Positions 15,726 to 25,154 are shown, counted from the first letter of the stretch. The stretch is 64,000 nt of DNA from CAYRNR01 sp964425605 (GCA_964425605.1 CAYRNR010000002.1:62001-126000), one strand, 5' to 3'. Numbers and translations are program-made. Notes: a model not told the origin generated them from the sequence alone.

Positions 15726-18156
15726 CTCGCCGCTTCCGGAGCGCGGCCGCCAGCAGCGCCACGACGACCAGGACGTTCGGCAACGCGGATCCGTCGCCAG
15801 CGCCGAGGCCGCACGAACACCCGTCGTCCGCCGGGGCTGCCCCGACGCTGTCGTCGTCGTCATCGTCCGCGCCGGAGTCGTCATCGTCCGCCCCGGACGT
15901 CTCCGTGAGGACCCGCGTCAGGGAGCCGGCGGGCAGGGTGATCCGGTCCGGGGCCGGGCAGTCGGCCACGGCCTCGATCGCCACGGCGACCGCGTCCTCG
16001 TTGTTGTCGAGCGGATCGCCGGACAGGCGGTGGCAGCTCACCGGCACCCCGCACGAATCGGGCAGCTGTAGCGCCAGGTTCCGTTCGACGTCGGGGTGGG
16101 AGTTGACCAGGAACAGCGCGCAACCGTCGTCGCGCTGGAAGGCGAAGGCATCGATCCCGGCGATGGGGGTTCCCTGGTAGTCCCACCCGCCCTCGGGGTC
16201 CTCGACGCTCACGTCCAGCAAGGCCTCCGACACCCCCTCGTTGACCAGCTTCAGCGCCTCGAACGCGGGCCGGCGGCGGCCCGTGGCGGTCATGTCGCGG
16301 GTGATGCCGAAGAGCTTCACGTATCCGCCGGCGTCCAGCTTGGCGCTGTGGTTGGCCAGGGAGAACACGTTCTGGACCGGGGTCGGCACGTCGCGGAGCT
16401 GGGTCAGCAGGTGGATCGCGAGGGCCTCGCCGCCGACGCGGCTGGTGACCCAGGGGTTGCGCACGTCCGCGGCGGTGGAGCCGTCGGTGGTGTGCAGGTG
16501 CATCTCGTAGATGTACAGCGAACGCCCGGAACCGGCGGCCAGCTCGGCGAAGCGCTGCTTGTCCGACGCCGAGAGGGTCGGTTGGGCGAGGACCGCCTCC
16601 ACGAACGCGTCGTCGCTGCCGTCGAGATCGTCCACGTCGTTGAGGTAGTACCCCCCGACCGCGAGCACGTCGTGCTGGTCCGAGGCGGCCTCGATGTGCT
16701 CGCACTGGGAGAACGATCCCCGCTGGCCACCGATGATCAGCTCGAACCGCAGGGGATCGAAGTCCGGGTGAGCCCGCAACCGCTCGAACGCCCGCGCGGC
16801 GGCGGTGCCCAGCCGTGTCCCACCGTAGAACGACGCTCCCCAGAACGGATCCTCATCGTCCGCCCCACCCCACCCCTCGTTGCCGAACTCCAGGTAGATG
16901 CGGTCGAACTCCTCGCTCCAGGCGGGCTGCCCGCGGTCGCGCGGGGCGGTGAGGTAGGTCATCAAGCCGTCGAGGTCCTCGCCCGAGAACGTCGGCGGGA
17001 TGATCCACCAGGGCCGGGCGCCCATGGCCTCGCACAGGGCCAGGAACTCCGGCAACGAGTACGTGAAGTCGGCGCCGGGGGAGCCGGGATCGCACTCGGT
17101 GAGGGGACGGGCGAACTCGTCGGCCAGGACCGAGTCCAGGTCGCCCCCGAGTTGCTGGGCGAGCATCCGCAGGACCCCCGGCTGCAGCGCCTCGAGGGCC
17201 TCCAGGGTCGGACGGGCGAAGCTCAGCTCGGAGGTGTCGTCGTCCTCCATGCGGACCGTCAGCTCGTCGACCCAGGCCGTGCCGCCGCCGTCGGACTCCA
17301 CGCGGATGCCCAGGATGGGCCGCGTCTCCCCCTCGGGCGGGATCGTGTCGTCGTCGGTGCCCGGGGCCACGTCGCAGGTGACGTCCAGGGTCTGCCAGGC
17401 GTCATCCAGGTCCAGGCTCGCGATGCAGAAGTCGTCCTGGTCCTCTCGGAAGAACCGCAGCGAGACCGCCCCCTCTCCCCTCGCCTTCAGGATCATGCGC
17501 ACCGCGCCCTCGACGATGCGCAGCTTGCCCGCCGACCGATCACCGTCGCGCCACGCGGCGTCCATGTAGTACGTGGCCGCGCCGTAGTCCGGCCCCAGCC
17601 GCAGCGCCTGCCCCCCCAGCCCCGCGTCCTCGTCCGGATCCAGGGCCGTGTCGCCGGAGCAGGACCACCAGGTCGGGCAGTCCCCGCCCAGCGCCTCCAT
17701 GCGCACGAAGACCACGTCCCCGTCGCCGGTCACCGGGCCGTCGCCGTCCAGGACGAAGACGAGGCGGTCCCCCTCGTGGGTGAACTCCAGGATCGTTCCG
17801 GTCCTCCCCTCGGCATCGCCGGTCGCCACCTCGAAGGTCCCGCCGTCGAACAGCCCGGTCTCCCACGGCACCGCCGGGGCCGAGTGGGTCACGAAGATCC
17901 GGTCGGGCTCGCCGCCGGACGTCACCAGCACCGAGTTGCGCCGCAGCGGCTCGAACCCGCCGCCCTGCACGAGGTTGTCCAGCACCACGGACGAACCCCA
18001 GCGCTGTATCCAGGTCATGGTGACGCCGAACCGCAGGACGTCCTCGCGCACGACGTCCTCGCGCACGGTGACCACGGCCGCATCCCGGGCATGGGCGCCC
18101 CCGGCGACGACCCCGACACACACCGCCGCGACCACCCCGAAGCTCCGGACCTCCAT
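15580..18156 (-). CDS. Secreted glycoside-hydrolase-like protein with C-terminal CSC anchor
   Basis: 858 residues from the ATG with AGGGAGG upstream. Signal peptide (about 1-23, ending GGAHA), an N-terminal region to about 340 that may hold a carbohydrate-binding module (ILGIRVES, GTAWVDELTV), then a TIM-barrel-like region with YLEFGNEGWGG, resembling the Asn-Glu acid/base of clan GH-A/GH51 enzymes, and YIYEMHLHTTDG as a possible nucleophile strand. C-terminally come an Asp-rich linker (GADDDDSGADDDDDD), CSC, a hydrophobic helix and RKRR, a MYXO-CTERM-like sorting tail. The frame continues 49 residues past RKRR into the convergent lipoprotein gene, which is unusual (see findings). Confidence 0.72.
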   Translation of the reverse strand: MEVRSFGVVAAVCVGVVAGGAHARDAAVVTVREDVVREDVLRFGVTMTWIQRWGSSVVLDNLVQGGGFEPLRRNSVLVTSGGEPDRIFVTHSAPAVPWETGLFDGGTFEVATGDAEGRTGTILEFTHEGDRLVFVLDGDGPVTGDGDVVFVRMEALGGDCPTWWSCSGDTALDPDEDAGLGGQALRLGPDYGAATYYMDAAWRDGDRSAGKLRIVEGAVRMILKARGEGAVSLRFFREDQDDFCIASLDLDDAWQTLDVTCDVAPGTDDDTIPPEGETRPILGIRVESDGGGTAWVDELTVRMEDDDTSELSFARPTLEALEALQPGVLRMLAQQLGGDLDSVLADEFARPLTECDPGSPGADFTYSLPEFLALCEAMGARPWWIIPPTFSGEDLDGLMTYLTAPRDRGQPAWSEEFDRIYLEFGNEGWGGADDEDPFWGASFYGGTRLGTAAARAFERLRAHPDFDPLRFELIIGGQRGSFSQCEHIEAASDQHDVLAVGGYYLNDVDDLDGSDDAFVEAVLAQPTLSASDKQRFAELAAGSGRSLYIYEMHLHTTDGSTAADVRNPWVTSRVGGEALAIHLLTQLRDVPTPVQNVFSLANHSAKLDAGGYVKLFGITRDMTATGRRRPAFEALKLVNEGVSEALLDVSVEDPEGGWDYQGTPIAGIDAFAFQRDDGCALFLVNSHPDVERNLALQLPDSCGVPVSCHRLSGDPLDNNEDAVAVAIEAVADCPAPDRITLPAGSLTRVLTETSGADDDDSGADDDDDDSVGAAPADDGCSCGLGAGDGSALPNVLVVVALLAAALRKRRASPGCSSPASAGRCPSSPPRPSPRHTGRTGPRCSPDRSTRPRRHNPRG

Positions 18157-18258
18157 GCACGCCTCCCTTCCACCGCGGATCGGCCCACTCCCGACGACTT
18201 GAACCGCACCGGACGCGTTGTGGTGACAGGGGGCCGCCTGCCGTGGGAGAACAGGGGC

Positions 18259-20262
18259 ATGCGCTGCACTCTTGTTGTCGTCCTGCTCCTGTTCGCCGCC
18301 CTCCCCTACCCCATCGAGGCCGCCGAGCTGGGCGTGGCCCCGTCCACGCGCAAGTTGCTCCCCGAGGCCCCGTTCCCCTGCGAGACCACGGCCGCGGTGA
18401 TGGCCGCCAGAGGGGAGTGGGAGGGGTTCCAGATCGCCGTCCGTGATCCCGCAGGGCTGACTGCGGTGGACGTGGTCCTGTCCGATCTCGCCGGCCCCGG
18501 GGGAGCGATCCTCGGCGCCGAGCAGGCGCGGCTGTACCGCGAGCACTTCGTCGACGTGGTCAACGCGTCGGACTTCGGGGTGACGTACCACGAGCGCGAG
18601 GAGGGCCTGTACCCGGATCCGCTGATCCCCTTCGACGATCCCTACACTGGCGAGCCGGTGGGCGCGCCGTTCGACCTCGGGCCCGCGGAGCTGGGGGTGA
18701 TCTGGGTGGACCTGTTCGTGCCCCGGGACGCCGCGCCGGGCGAGTACACCGGTACGGCCACGGTGACCATCGGCGGCCAGACCGAGGCCGAGCTGCCCGT
18801 CTCGTTGACGGTCTGGGCCTTCGAGATCCCGGCGGAGAAGTCCATCGCCACGGCCTACCGCTACGTCTCCGAGAGCTCGGCGCGCAAGTTCCACGGCGGC
18901 CCAGGCGAGGAGGCCGAGGAGGGATTCGACGAGATCCTCGATCGCTACCACCTGGCCCTGCACGAGCACCGCATCGATCCCACCGACGTCTCCGGACCGC
19001 TGGAGTTCCACTTCGACGACCACGGCGCCCTCGAGCCGGTGGACTGGACCGCGTACGACGAGGAGGTCACGCCGTGGCTGGACGGCAGCCGCTTCCCCGA
19101 CGGCGTGGGGGTCACGCGCTTCAACATGGGCTACTTCCGCCCGGGCAACGGCCTGGGCAGCATGACCGAGGACCAGTACGCCCAGGCCGCGGGCGCCTTC
19201 GTCGATCACCTCGACGACAACGGCTGGTGGGACCGCGCCTACGTCTACGCCATCGACGAGCCCTGGCTGGACGATCCCGAGGACGAGTACGGCCGCATCG
19301 CCGAGGACTCGGGGCGGCTGATCGGCATCGACGAGCGGTGGCGCTTCAAGACCCTGGTGACCAGCCCCTACGACGAGCGCGTCGAGGACGTCGTGGGTAT
19401 CTGGTGCCCGGTCACGCCCATGTACGACGGCTGGTGGTGGGTCTGGGATCCCCACGCGGGCTGGGACCTGTACACCGAGCGTCTCGCGCTGGGCGAACAG
19501 CTGTGGTTCTACGTGTGCAACGCCAACACCCCGCCCTACGCCGGCTACGACATCGACACGGCCATCGGCTACGAGCCGCGTATCGTCAAGTGGGGCACCT
19601 GGTACGAGCGCGCCACCGGCTTTCTGTACTGGCGCGTCAGCTACTGGGTGGACGACGATCCCTGGCACGTCTTCCTCAACCTGGACCAGTTCGGCGAGAC
19701 CACCGCGCGCAACGGCGACGGCCTGCTGCTGTACCCCGGCGACCACGACGGCACCGCCGAGGGCAAGGGCTCCCCCGGCTGGCTCGCCGTGGACGGCCCG
19801 ATCCTCAGCTACCGCCTCAAGCAGATCCGCGACGGCCTCGAGGACTGGGAGATGTTCCGCCTGGCCGTGGATCTCGGCGCCGAGGACTTCACCCGCGCCC
19901 AGGTGGAGCGCGCCTACACCCGCTTCGGCGACTTCTTCCTGGAGGACTGCGACCAGGAGCTCTACTACTGTCCCGAGGAGCAGCCGTGGACCCTGGACGA
20001 GGCCGTGCTCGCCGACGCCCGCGCCCAGGTGGCCGCCAAGATCCAGTACCTGCTGTACCCCGACGACTACCCCGATCCCGAAGCCGAGACAGGCGACGAC
20101 GACGACTCCGCGGCCGGCGACGACGACGACTCCGCCCCGAAGAACACCAACCCCGATGACTGCAGCTGCAACCTACCCCCTGGCGCGACCACCCCTCCGA
20201 TGGCCATGATCCTCCTGGCGGCCATCGGCTGGACCCTTCGCCGCCGTGGAGGACGATCATGA
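18259..20262 (+). CDS. DUF4091/GH123-like secreted hydrolase with CSC anchor
   Basis: 667 residues. Signal peptide (about 1-22, cleavage near IEAAE), then a beta-rich region (GEWEGFQIAVRDP) and a barrel with YVYAIDEPW, the Asp-Glu position used by GH123 and DUF4091 relatives for substrate-assisted catalysis. The tail has the linker GDDDDSAAGDDDDS, then CSC, a hydrophobic helix and RRRGGR. It is likely surface exposed and cleaves an N-acetylhexosamine glycan, by family analogy. It is divergent from the neighbouring hydrolase, and its stop overlaps the start of a cupin gene. Confidence 0.78.
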   Translation: MRCTLVVVLLLFAALPYPIEAAELGVAPSTRKLLPEAPFPCETTAAVMAARGEWEGFQIAVRDPAGLTAVDVVLSDLAGPGGAILGAEQARLYREHFVDVVNASDFGVTYHEREEGLYPDPLIPFDDPYTGEPVGAPFDLGPAELGVIWVDLFVPRDAAPGEYTGTATVTIGGQTEAELPVSLTVWAFEIPAEKSIATAYRYVSESSARKFHGGPGEEAEEGFDEILDRYHLALHEHRIDPTDVSGPLEFHFDDHGALEPVDWTAYDEEVTPWLDGSRFPDGVGVTRFNMGYFRPGNGLGSMTEDQYAQAAGAFVDHLDDNGWWDRAYVYAIDEPWLDDPEDEYGRIAEDSGRLIGIDERWRFKTLVTSPYDERVEDVVGIWCPVTPMYDGWWWVWDPHAGWDLYTERLALGEQLWFYVCNANTPPYAGYDIDTAIGYEPRIVKWGTWYERATGFLYWRVSYWVDDDPWHVFLNLDQFGETTARNGDGLLLYPGDHDGTAEGKGSPGWLAVDGPILSYRLKQIRDGLEDWEMFRLAVDLGAEDFTRAQVERAYTRFGDFFLEDCDQELYYCPEEQPWTLDEAVLADARAQVAAKIQYLLYPDDYPDPEAETGDDDDSAAGDDDDSAPKNTNPDDCSCNLPPGATTPPMAMILLAAIGWTLRRRGGRS

Positions 20263-20591
20263 CCCCTCGCCCCGGAGCCCTCGATCCCGCGACCCCCGTG
20301 CAACTCGGCGAACTGGTCGACTACGCCCCCGGCGCCGTGGTCAGCCGCACCCTGGTCAAGTCCAAGACCGGCACGCTCACCGTCTTCGCCTTCGACGAGG
20401 GCGAGGAGCTGTCCGAGCACACCGCCCCGTTCGATGCCTACGTGCAAGTCCTCGACGGCGAGACCGAGCTGACCATCGACGGCGAGACCGTCCTCGCCCG
20501 GACCGGCGAGACCGTCCGCATGCCCGCGGACATCCCCCACGCCGTGCGCGCGATCAAACCGTTCAAGATGCTGTTGACGTTGTTCAGGTAA
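20259..20591 (+). CDS. Single-domain cupin
   Basis: 110 residues, cytoplasmic, no signal peptide. Cupin motif 1 appears as EGEELSEHTAPFDAYVQVLDGE and motif 2 as MPADIPHAVRAIKPFKMLL. His residues in both motifs suggest a metal site, with one of the usual metal ligands replaced in motif 1. The start overlaps the upstream hydrolase stop (ATGA), so it is translated with it. The ligand is unknown; many such proteins are small-molecule binding or isomerase enzymes. Confidence 0.85.
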   Translation: MTPRPGALDPATPVQLGELVDYAPGAVVSRTLVKSKTGTLTVFAFDEGEELSEHTAPFDAYVQVLDGETELTIDGETVLARTGETVRMPADIPHAVRAIKPFKMLLTLFR

Positions 20592-20600
20592 CGGGCGGGT

Positions 20601-21245
20601 TCAGGTCTTCAGCCCCCGCAGCTGGGCCACCAGCGCCTGTTCGAGCATGGCCTGGAAGTCGATGCAGGCCATCTGGAGCTCGGGGCGCAGGAGCGCCTCC
20701 TCCACCGCCGGCGGCGGGTTCGCCGAGGGCCAGGAGCCGACGACCAGGAACTGCGCCGCGAACAGGAACTGGCGGGTGCCGTCCATGCTCAGCGACGGCA
20801 TGGCCACCTGGATGGCGTTGCCCAGGCGCAGCAGCACGTCCATCAGCCGCGTCTTGAACCACACGACCATCTCCACCGAGACGTTGCGCTCGAGCACGCT
20901 GGCCAGCGACGACGCGAGGCTGCACAGCCGCGGCCGCGACGTGAAGCTGGTGACGATCTCGTGGGCCACCCGCTGCTCGTCGTCCGATCCGGCCAGGGGC
21001 GCCAGGGCGCGCTCGAGGGATGTGGCGAGCTCGCGGTAGTCGTCGAGCACCAGGTGCAAGAAGATGGCTTCGCGGCTCTCGAAGTAGCGGTACAGGTTGG
21101 CCTTGGAGAGGTGGGCGCGACGCGCGATGGCGTTGAGGCTGGCCTTGTCCAGGCCGCCCTCCTCGAACAGCTCGGCGGCGGCGGCGAGGATGGCCGCCCG
21201 TCGCTGCTCCTTCTGCTCCGGGCTCCGTGCGCGTTGCCAGGTCAT
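20601..21245 (-). CDS. TetR-family regulator
   Basis: 214 residues. The N-terminal helix-turn-helix (about 10-56) reads AAAELFEEGGLDKASLNAIARRAHLSKANLYRYFESREAIF, textbook TetR. The C-terminal ligand region (TetR_C) is divergent. The ATG at 21245 is chosen because GGAG lies 6 bases upstream; another ATG is 12 bases earlier. It diverges from a short-chain dehydrogenase operon with a strong promoter and probably represses it in response to a small lipophilic ligand. Confidence 0.88.
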   Translation of the reverse strand: MTWQRARSPEQKEQRRAAILAAAAELFEEGGLDKASLNAIARRAHLSKANLYRYFESREAIFLHLVLDDYRELATSLERALAPLAGSDDEQRVAHEIVTSFTSRPRLCSLASSLASVLERNVSVEMVVWFKTRLMDVLLRLGNAIQVAMPSLSMDGTRQFLFAAQFLVVGSWPSANPPPAVEEALLRPELQMACIDFQAMLEQALVAQLRGLKT

Positions 21246-21368
21246 TCCGGTCTCCATTACTCGCGACTACTGGTCATCTATCTACATCCATCAACGACAG
21301 GTGTCAAGGCCGCAAGCCTGCCAACCAGTTGAGATCACACGACATCCAAGAAAATCTGCACGCCGCGG

Positions 21369-21411
21369 TTGACAAGCAACCGGTGGTGACTTAAATAAAT
21401 GACCATCGGTC
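21369..21411 (+). promoter_or_regulatory. Near-consensus sigma-70 promoter with adjacent inverted repeat
   Basis: TTGACA (21369-21374) and TAAATA (21392-21397) are separated by exactly 17 bases. Directly downstream is the palindrome GACC-ATC-GGTC (21401-21411), well placed at the transcription start to be the operator of the divergent TetR protein. AGGAGG precedes the ATG at 21435. Confidence 0.7.
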
Positions 21412-21434
21412 GCTAAACGACCCAGGAGGACACC

Positions 21435-22343
21435 ATGGGACACTGGACCAGCGACAACATCGAGGATCAGTCGGGACGCATCGCCATCGTGACCGGCTCC
21501 AACAGCGGAATCGGCTTCGAGGCGGCCAAGGTCCTGGCCGAGAAGGGCGCGGCGGTGACCCTGGCGTGCCGCAGCACGTCCAAGGCCCAGACCGCAGCCG
21601 AGGCCATCCGCGCGGGCGGCGTCTCCGGTAGCGTCGAGGTGGCCGAGCTCGATCTGGCCGAGCTGGCCTCGGTCCGCGCATTCGCAGACGCGTTCAACGC
21701 CGATCACGATCGCCTCGACCTGCTGATCAACAACGCAGGGGTGATGATGCCGCCGAAGTCCCAGACGGCCGACGGGTTCGAGCTGCAGTTCGGCACCAAC
21801 CACCTGGGCCACTTCGCCCTGACCGCCCACCTCACCGAACTGCTCGGAGCGACCCCCGGCTCGCGCGTGGTGAACGTGGCGAGCATGGCCCACCGCTTCG
21901 GCACCATCGACTTCGACGATCTCCAGTGGGAGTCGCGCCGCTACAGCAAGGGCGCGTCCTACGGCCAGAGCAAGCTGGCCAACCTGCTGTTCACCTTCGA
22001 GCTCCAGCGGCGCCTCGACGCGGCCGGCGCCGGCACCCTCGCCGTGGCAGCCCACCCGGGCTGGACGGCCACGAACCTGCAGCGCCACACCGGCGCGGGC
22101 AACCTCTTCAACCCGGTCTTCGGAATGAAGCCCTGGCAGGGCGCGTTGCCCACCCTGTACGCCGCCACCGCCCCCGAGGCCGAGGCAGGGGCGTACTACG
22201 GTCCCAAGGGCCTGCTGGAGATGCGCGGTTTCCCCGGCAAGGTGGGCTCCACGGCCGAGTCGCGCGACGAGCACAAGGCGCGCCGCCTGTGGGAGGTCTC
22301 CGAGGACCTCACTGGCGTGCGCTTCGAGCTGCCGACGGCATGA
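21435..22343 (+). CDS. Short-chain dehydrogenase (retinol dehydrogenase-like)
   Basis: 302 residues. SDR nucleotide-binding motif TGSNSGIG (20-27), NNAG (about 97-100), NVASMAH with catalytic Ser, and YGQSK supplying Tyr and Lys. Length and sequence resemble the oxidoreductases related to retinol and protochlorophyllide reductases (CRSTSKA after beta-2 suggests NADP preference). The substrate is unknown and probably lipophilic. First gene of an operon under a strong promoter; its stop overlaps the next start. Confidence 0.88.
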   Translation: MGHWTSDNIEDQSGRIAIVTGSNSGIGFEAAKVLAEKGAAVTLACRSTSKAQTAAEAIRAGGVSGSVEVAELDLAELASVRAFADAFNADHDRLDLLINNAGVMMPPKSQTADGFELQFGTNHLGHFALTAHLTELLGATPGSRVVNVASMAHRFGTIDFDDLQWESRRYSKGASYGQSKLANLLFTFELQRRLDAAGAGTLAVAAHPGWTATNLQRHTGAGNLFNPVFGMKPWQGALPTLYAATAPEAEAGAYYGPKGLLEMRGFPGKVGSTAESRDEHKARRLWEVSEDLTGVRFELPTA

Positions 22344-23548
22344 ACCCATCTCGACCCACGAGTCGCCGTCCCTGGCTGCGGCGTATCCTCCGCACGGTGT
22401 CGGGCGCGGCTGCGCTGGTCTCGCTGGCCGGCCTGACCCTGGTCCTGGCGGGTTGGAGCGACTTCGGCAAGGGACCGACCGGAGAACGGAAACAACGCAT
22501 GCAGTCCTCACCCCAGTGGACCGGCAGCAAGTTCGCCAACCCCCAGCCGCTGTACAACAGCCCCGCGGGCATGTTCGGGTTCGTGACCCGCCGCAGCAAG
22601 CACACCCGGCCCAAGGAGCCGATCCCGGTGATCGAGGGCGACGGCAGCGTCTTCGCCGCGGCGCCGGAGTCGGGGCTACGCGTCACCTGGTTCGGCCACT
22701 CGTCGGCCCTGGTGGAGATCGACGGCGCGCGGGTGCTGACGGATCCGATCTGGGGCGAGCGGTCGTCGCCCATCTCCTGGATGGGGCCGCGCCGCTGGTA
22801 CGACCCCCCGGTCGCGCTGGCCGATCTGCCCACCATCGACGCGGTGGTGATCTCCCACGACCACTACGACCACCTCCAGCGCGAGACCATCGAGGCCATG
22901 GCCGGCTGGGACACCACCTTCGTGGTCCCCCTGGGCGTGGGCGCCCACCTCACCTACTGGGGCGTGCCCGAGGACCAGGTCGTCGAGCTGGACTGGTGGG
23001 ATCGCACCACGGTGGGCGGCCTCGAGATCGTCGCCACCCCGGCGCGCCACGCGTCGGGGCGACACGTGCTGGACCAGAACCACACCCTGTGGGCGGGCTA
23101 CGCATTCCTCGGCGCGGAGCACCGCGTCTACTACTCCGGCGACACCGGGCTCTTCCCGGGCCTGCGCGAGATCGGCGATCGCCTCGGCCCCTTCGACCTG
23201 ACGATGATCGAGTCCGGCGCGTACGACCGCGCCTGGCCCGACTGGCACATCGGCCCCGAGCAGGCCGTGGTAGCCCACCAGCTCGTCCGCGGCGAGGTGA
23301 TGCTGCCGGTCCACTGGGGCCTGTTCAACCTGGCCCTGCACGGCTGGACCGAGCCCATCGAGCGGGTTTCCGCCGCCGGCGCAGCAGCGGGAGCCACCGT
23401 GATCGCGCCGCGCCCGGGCCAGAGCATCGAGCCCGCAACGCCCCCGGCGATCGATCGCTGGTGGCCCGACCTGCCCTGGAACTCCGCCGACCAGGATCCC
23501 ATCCGGGCGACCAAGGTGGACGCCGACGCGCTCCTCGACGCCGGCTGA
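22340..23548 (+). CDS. Membrane-anchored metallo-beta-lactamase-fold hydrolase (NAPE-PLD/UlaG-like)
   Basis: 402 residues. An N-terminal membrane segment (about 16-38) precedes a metallo-beta-lactamase fold: TWFGHSSALVEIDG, TDPIW, metal-binding ISHDHYDHL, PARHASGR, YYSGDTG and LPVHWGLF. This motif set fits the L-ascorbate-6-P lactonase/NAPE-phospholipase D-like branch. The start overlaps the dehydrogenase stop (ATGA). Possible substrates are phospholipid or lactone esters; none is proven. Confidence 0.85.
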   Translation: MNPSRPTSRRPWLRRILRTVSGAAALVSLAGLTLVLAGWSDFGKGPTGERKQRMQSSPQWTGSKFANPQPLYNSPAGMFGFVTRRSKHTRPKEPIPVIEGDGSVFAAAPESGLRVTWFGHSSALVEIDGARVLTDPIWGERSSPISWMGPRRWYDPPVALADLPTIDAVVISHDHYDHLQRETIEAMAGWDTTFVVPLGVGAHLTYWGVPEDQVVELDWWDRTTVGGLEIVATPARHASGRHVLDQNHTLWAGYAFLGAEHRVYYSGDTGLFPGLREIGDRLGPFDLTMIESGAYDRAWPDWHIGPEQAVVAHQLVRGEVMLPVHWGLFNLALHGWTEPIERVSAAGAAAGATVIAPRPGQSIEPATPPAIDRWWPDLPWNSADQDPIRATKVDADALLDAG

Positions 23549-23599
23549 GCGGACACGGCGGCCGGTTCGCGATAGGCTCCATCCAGGAGGGATGGACCG

Positions 23600-24577
23600 A
23601 TGCGGAGTTCCACCTGCTGCCTGCTCGCTGCGATGGCCCTGTGGCTGTCCGGCTGCACCCGGCCCCCGTCCAGCGCCAGCGCAGCCACGGCCGAACCCGA
23701 GGCCGCGCAGGAGGCCGAGCCCCCCTCCCCTGCCGAGGATCTCCCCCGAACGCGCGTGGTGATGCTCGGCACCGGCACCCCCATCAACGACCCGGACCGC
23801 TCTGGGCCCTCGGTGGCCGTGGTGGTGGACGACTTCCCCTACATCGTCGACTTCGGCCCCGGGGTGGTCCGGCGCGCGGCCGCGGCCGAGCTCGCCGGCA
23901 CCACAGGCCTCGCCGTGGACCGGCTGGACCGGGCGTTCTGCACCCACCTGCACTCGGACCACACCGCTGGCTACCCCGACCTCATCCTCACGCCGTGGGT
24001 GCTCGGCCGCGACGTGCCGCTGCAGGTCTACGGGCCGCCCGGCATCCGGTCGATGACCGACCACGTGCTCGCCGCCTGGGCCGAGGACATCGAGGTGCGC
24101 GCCGACGGCAACCAGCCCTCGGAGGAGCAAGGCTGGAAGGTGGAGGTCCACGAGATCGAGCCCGGCATCGTCTACACCGACGCCCGGGTGAAGGTCACCG
24201 CATTCAACGTCCGCCACGGCGACTGGAGCCACGCCTACGGGTTCCGCTTCGACACCCCCGACCGCTCGGTGGTCATCTCCGGCGACACCGTGCCCGTCGA
24301 CGCCATCGCCGAGCAGTGCGACGGCTGCGACGTGCTGGTCCACGAGGTCTACGCCAAGGCCGGGTTCGACCAGCGCGAGCCCGACTGGCAGGTCTACCAC
24401 GCCGCCTCCCACACCTCGGGCGTGCAGCTGGGCGAGCTCGCCGCGAAGGCCCGGCCGAAGCTCCTGGTGTTGACCCATCAGCTGCTGTGGGGCGCCACCG
24501 AGGAGCAGCTGCTCGAGGAGATCCGGCTGAACTTCGACGGCGAGGTGGTGTACGCCAACGACCTGGATGTCTACTAG
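23600..24577 (+). CDS. Metallo-beta-lactamase-fold lipoprotein
   Basis: 325 residues. Lipobox LSGC (Cys19), a Pro/Glu/Ala-rich linker (about 20-48), then an RNase Z/arylsulfatase-type metallo-beta-lactamase domain: GTGTPINDPDRSGPS, FCTHLHSDHTAGYPDL, SGDTVP, and a late His in ASHTSG. GAGGG precedes the ATG. It follows the other metallo-beta-lactamase gene by 51 bases, so two zinc hydrolases of different subfamilies share an operon. It probably acts in the periplasm or on the outer membrane. Confidence 0.85.
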   Translation: MRSSTCCLLAAMALWLSGCTRPPSSASAATAEPEAAQEAEPPSPAEDLPRTRVVMLGTGTPINDPDRSGPSVAVVVDDFPYIVDFGPGVVRRAAAAELAGTTGLAVDRLDRAFCTHLHSDHTAGYPDLILTPWVLGRDVPLQVYGPPGIRSMTDHVLAAWAEDIEVRADGNQPSEEQGWKVEVHEIEPGIVYTDARVKVTAFNVRHGDWSHAYGFRFDTPDRSVVISGDTVPVDAIAEQCDGCDVLVHEVYAKAGFDQREPDWQVYHAASHTSGVQLGELAAKARPKLLVLTHQLLWGATEEQLLEEIRLNFDGEVVYANDLDVY

Positions 24578-24583
24578 AAGCCG

Positions 24584-25126
24584 ATGACCTCCCACACCCA
24601 CATCGCCCTGCTCCGCGGCATCAACGTGGGCGGCCGCAACAAGCTGCCCATGAAGATCCTCGCCGCGATCTTCGAGGACCTCGGCTGCCGCGGCGTGCGC
24701 ACCTACATCCAGAGCGGCAACGTGGTGTTCGACGCGACGCCGGACCTGGCCAGCGAGATCCCCGCGAGGGTCGCCGAAGCCATCGAGGAACGCCTCGGTC
24801 TGAACGTCCCCGTGGTGACGCGCGCGGCCGCAGAACTCCGGGCCGCGGCGGACGCCAATCCGTTCCTGGCCGAGGATCTGGACCCGAAGACCCTGGCCCT
24901 TGTCTTCCTCGCCGACCAACCCGACCCGGTACGCGTCGCGAGGCTCGATCCCGATCGCTCCCCTCCCGATCGTCTGGCTGTCGTCGGCCGCGAGGTCTAC
25001 CTTCACCTCCCCAACGGCGTGGCGCGCAGCAAGCTCACCAACGCCTACCTGGACTCGACCCTGGCCACGGTCAGCACGGCGCGGAACCTGCGAACGGTGA
25101 ACAAACTGCTGGAGATGTTGGAGTAA
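24584..25126 (+). CDS. DUF1697 family protein
   Basis: 180 residues with the hallmark start HIALLRGINVGGRNKLPMK and TYIQSGNVVFDA, and the C-terminal ARNLRTVNKLLEML, all diagnostic of DUF1697. It starts 6 bases after the preceding stop. No biochemical function is established for the family. It is a soluble cytoplasmic protein without signal peptide. Confidence 0.9.
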   Translation: MTSHTHIALLRGINVGGRNKLPMKILAAIFEDLGCRGVRTYIQSGNVVFDATPDLASEIPARVAEAIEERLGLNVPVVTRAAAELRAAADANPFLAEDLDPKTLALVFLADQPDPVRVARLDPDRSPPDRLAVVGREVYLHLPNGVARSKLTNAYLDSTLATVSTARNLRTVNKLLEMLE

Positions 25127-25154
25127 CGCCATCGGAACCAGGACCCGGCACGAC

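Noticed and set aside
16096..18258. Plus-strand extension of the DUF4091 gene toward the left
   Set aside because: The upstream part is antisense to the convincing hydrolase gene and has low-complexity composition; the signal peptide starts at 18259.
18157..19746. Minus-strand N-terminal extension of the anchored hydrolase
   Set aside because: It is antisense to the DUF4091 gene; the ATG at 18156 has a good ribosome site and a signal peptide.
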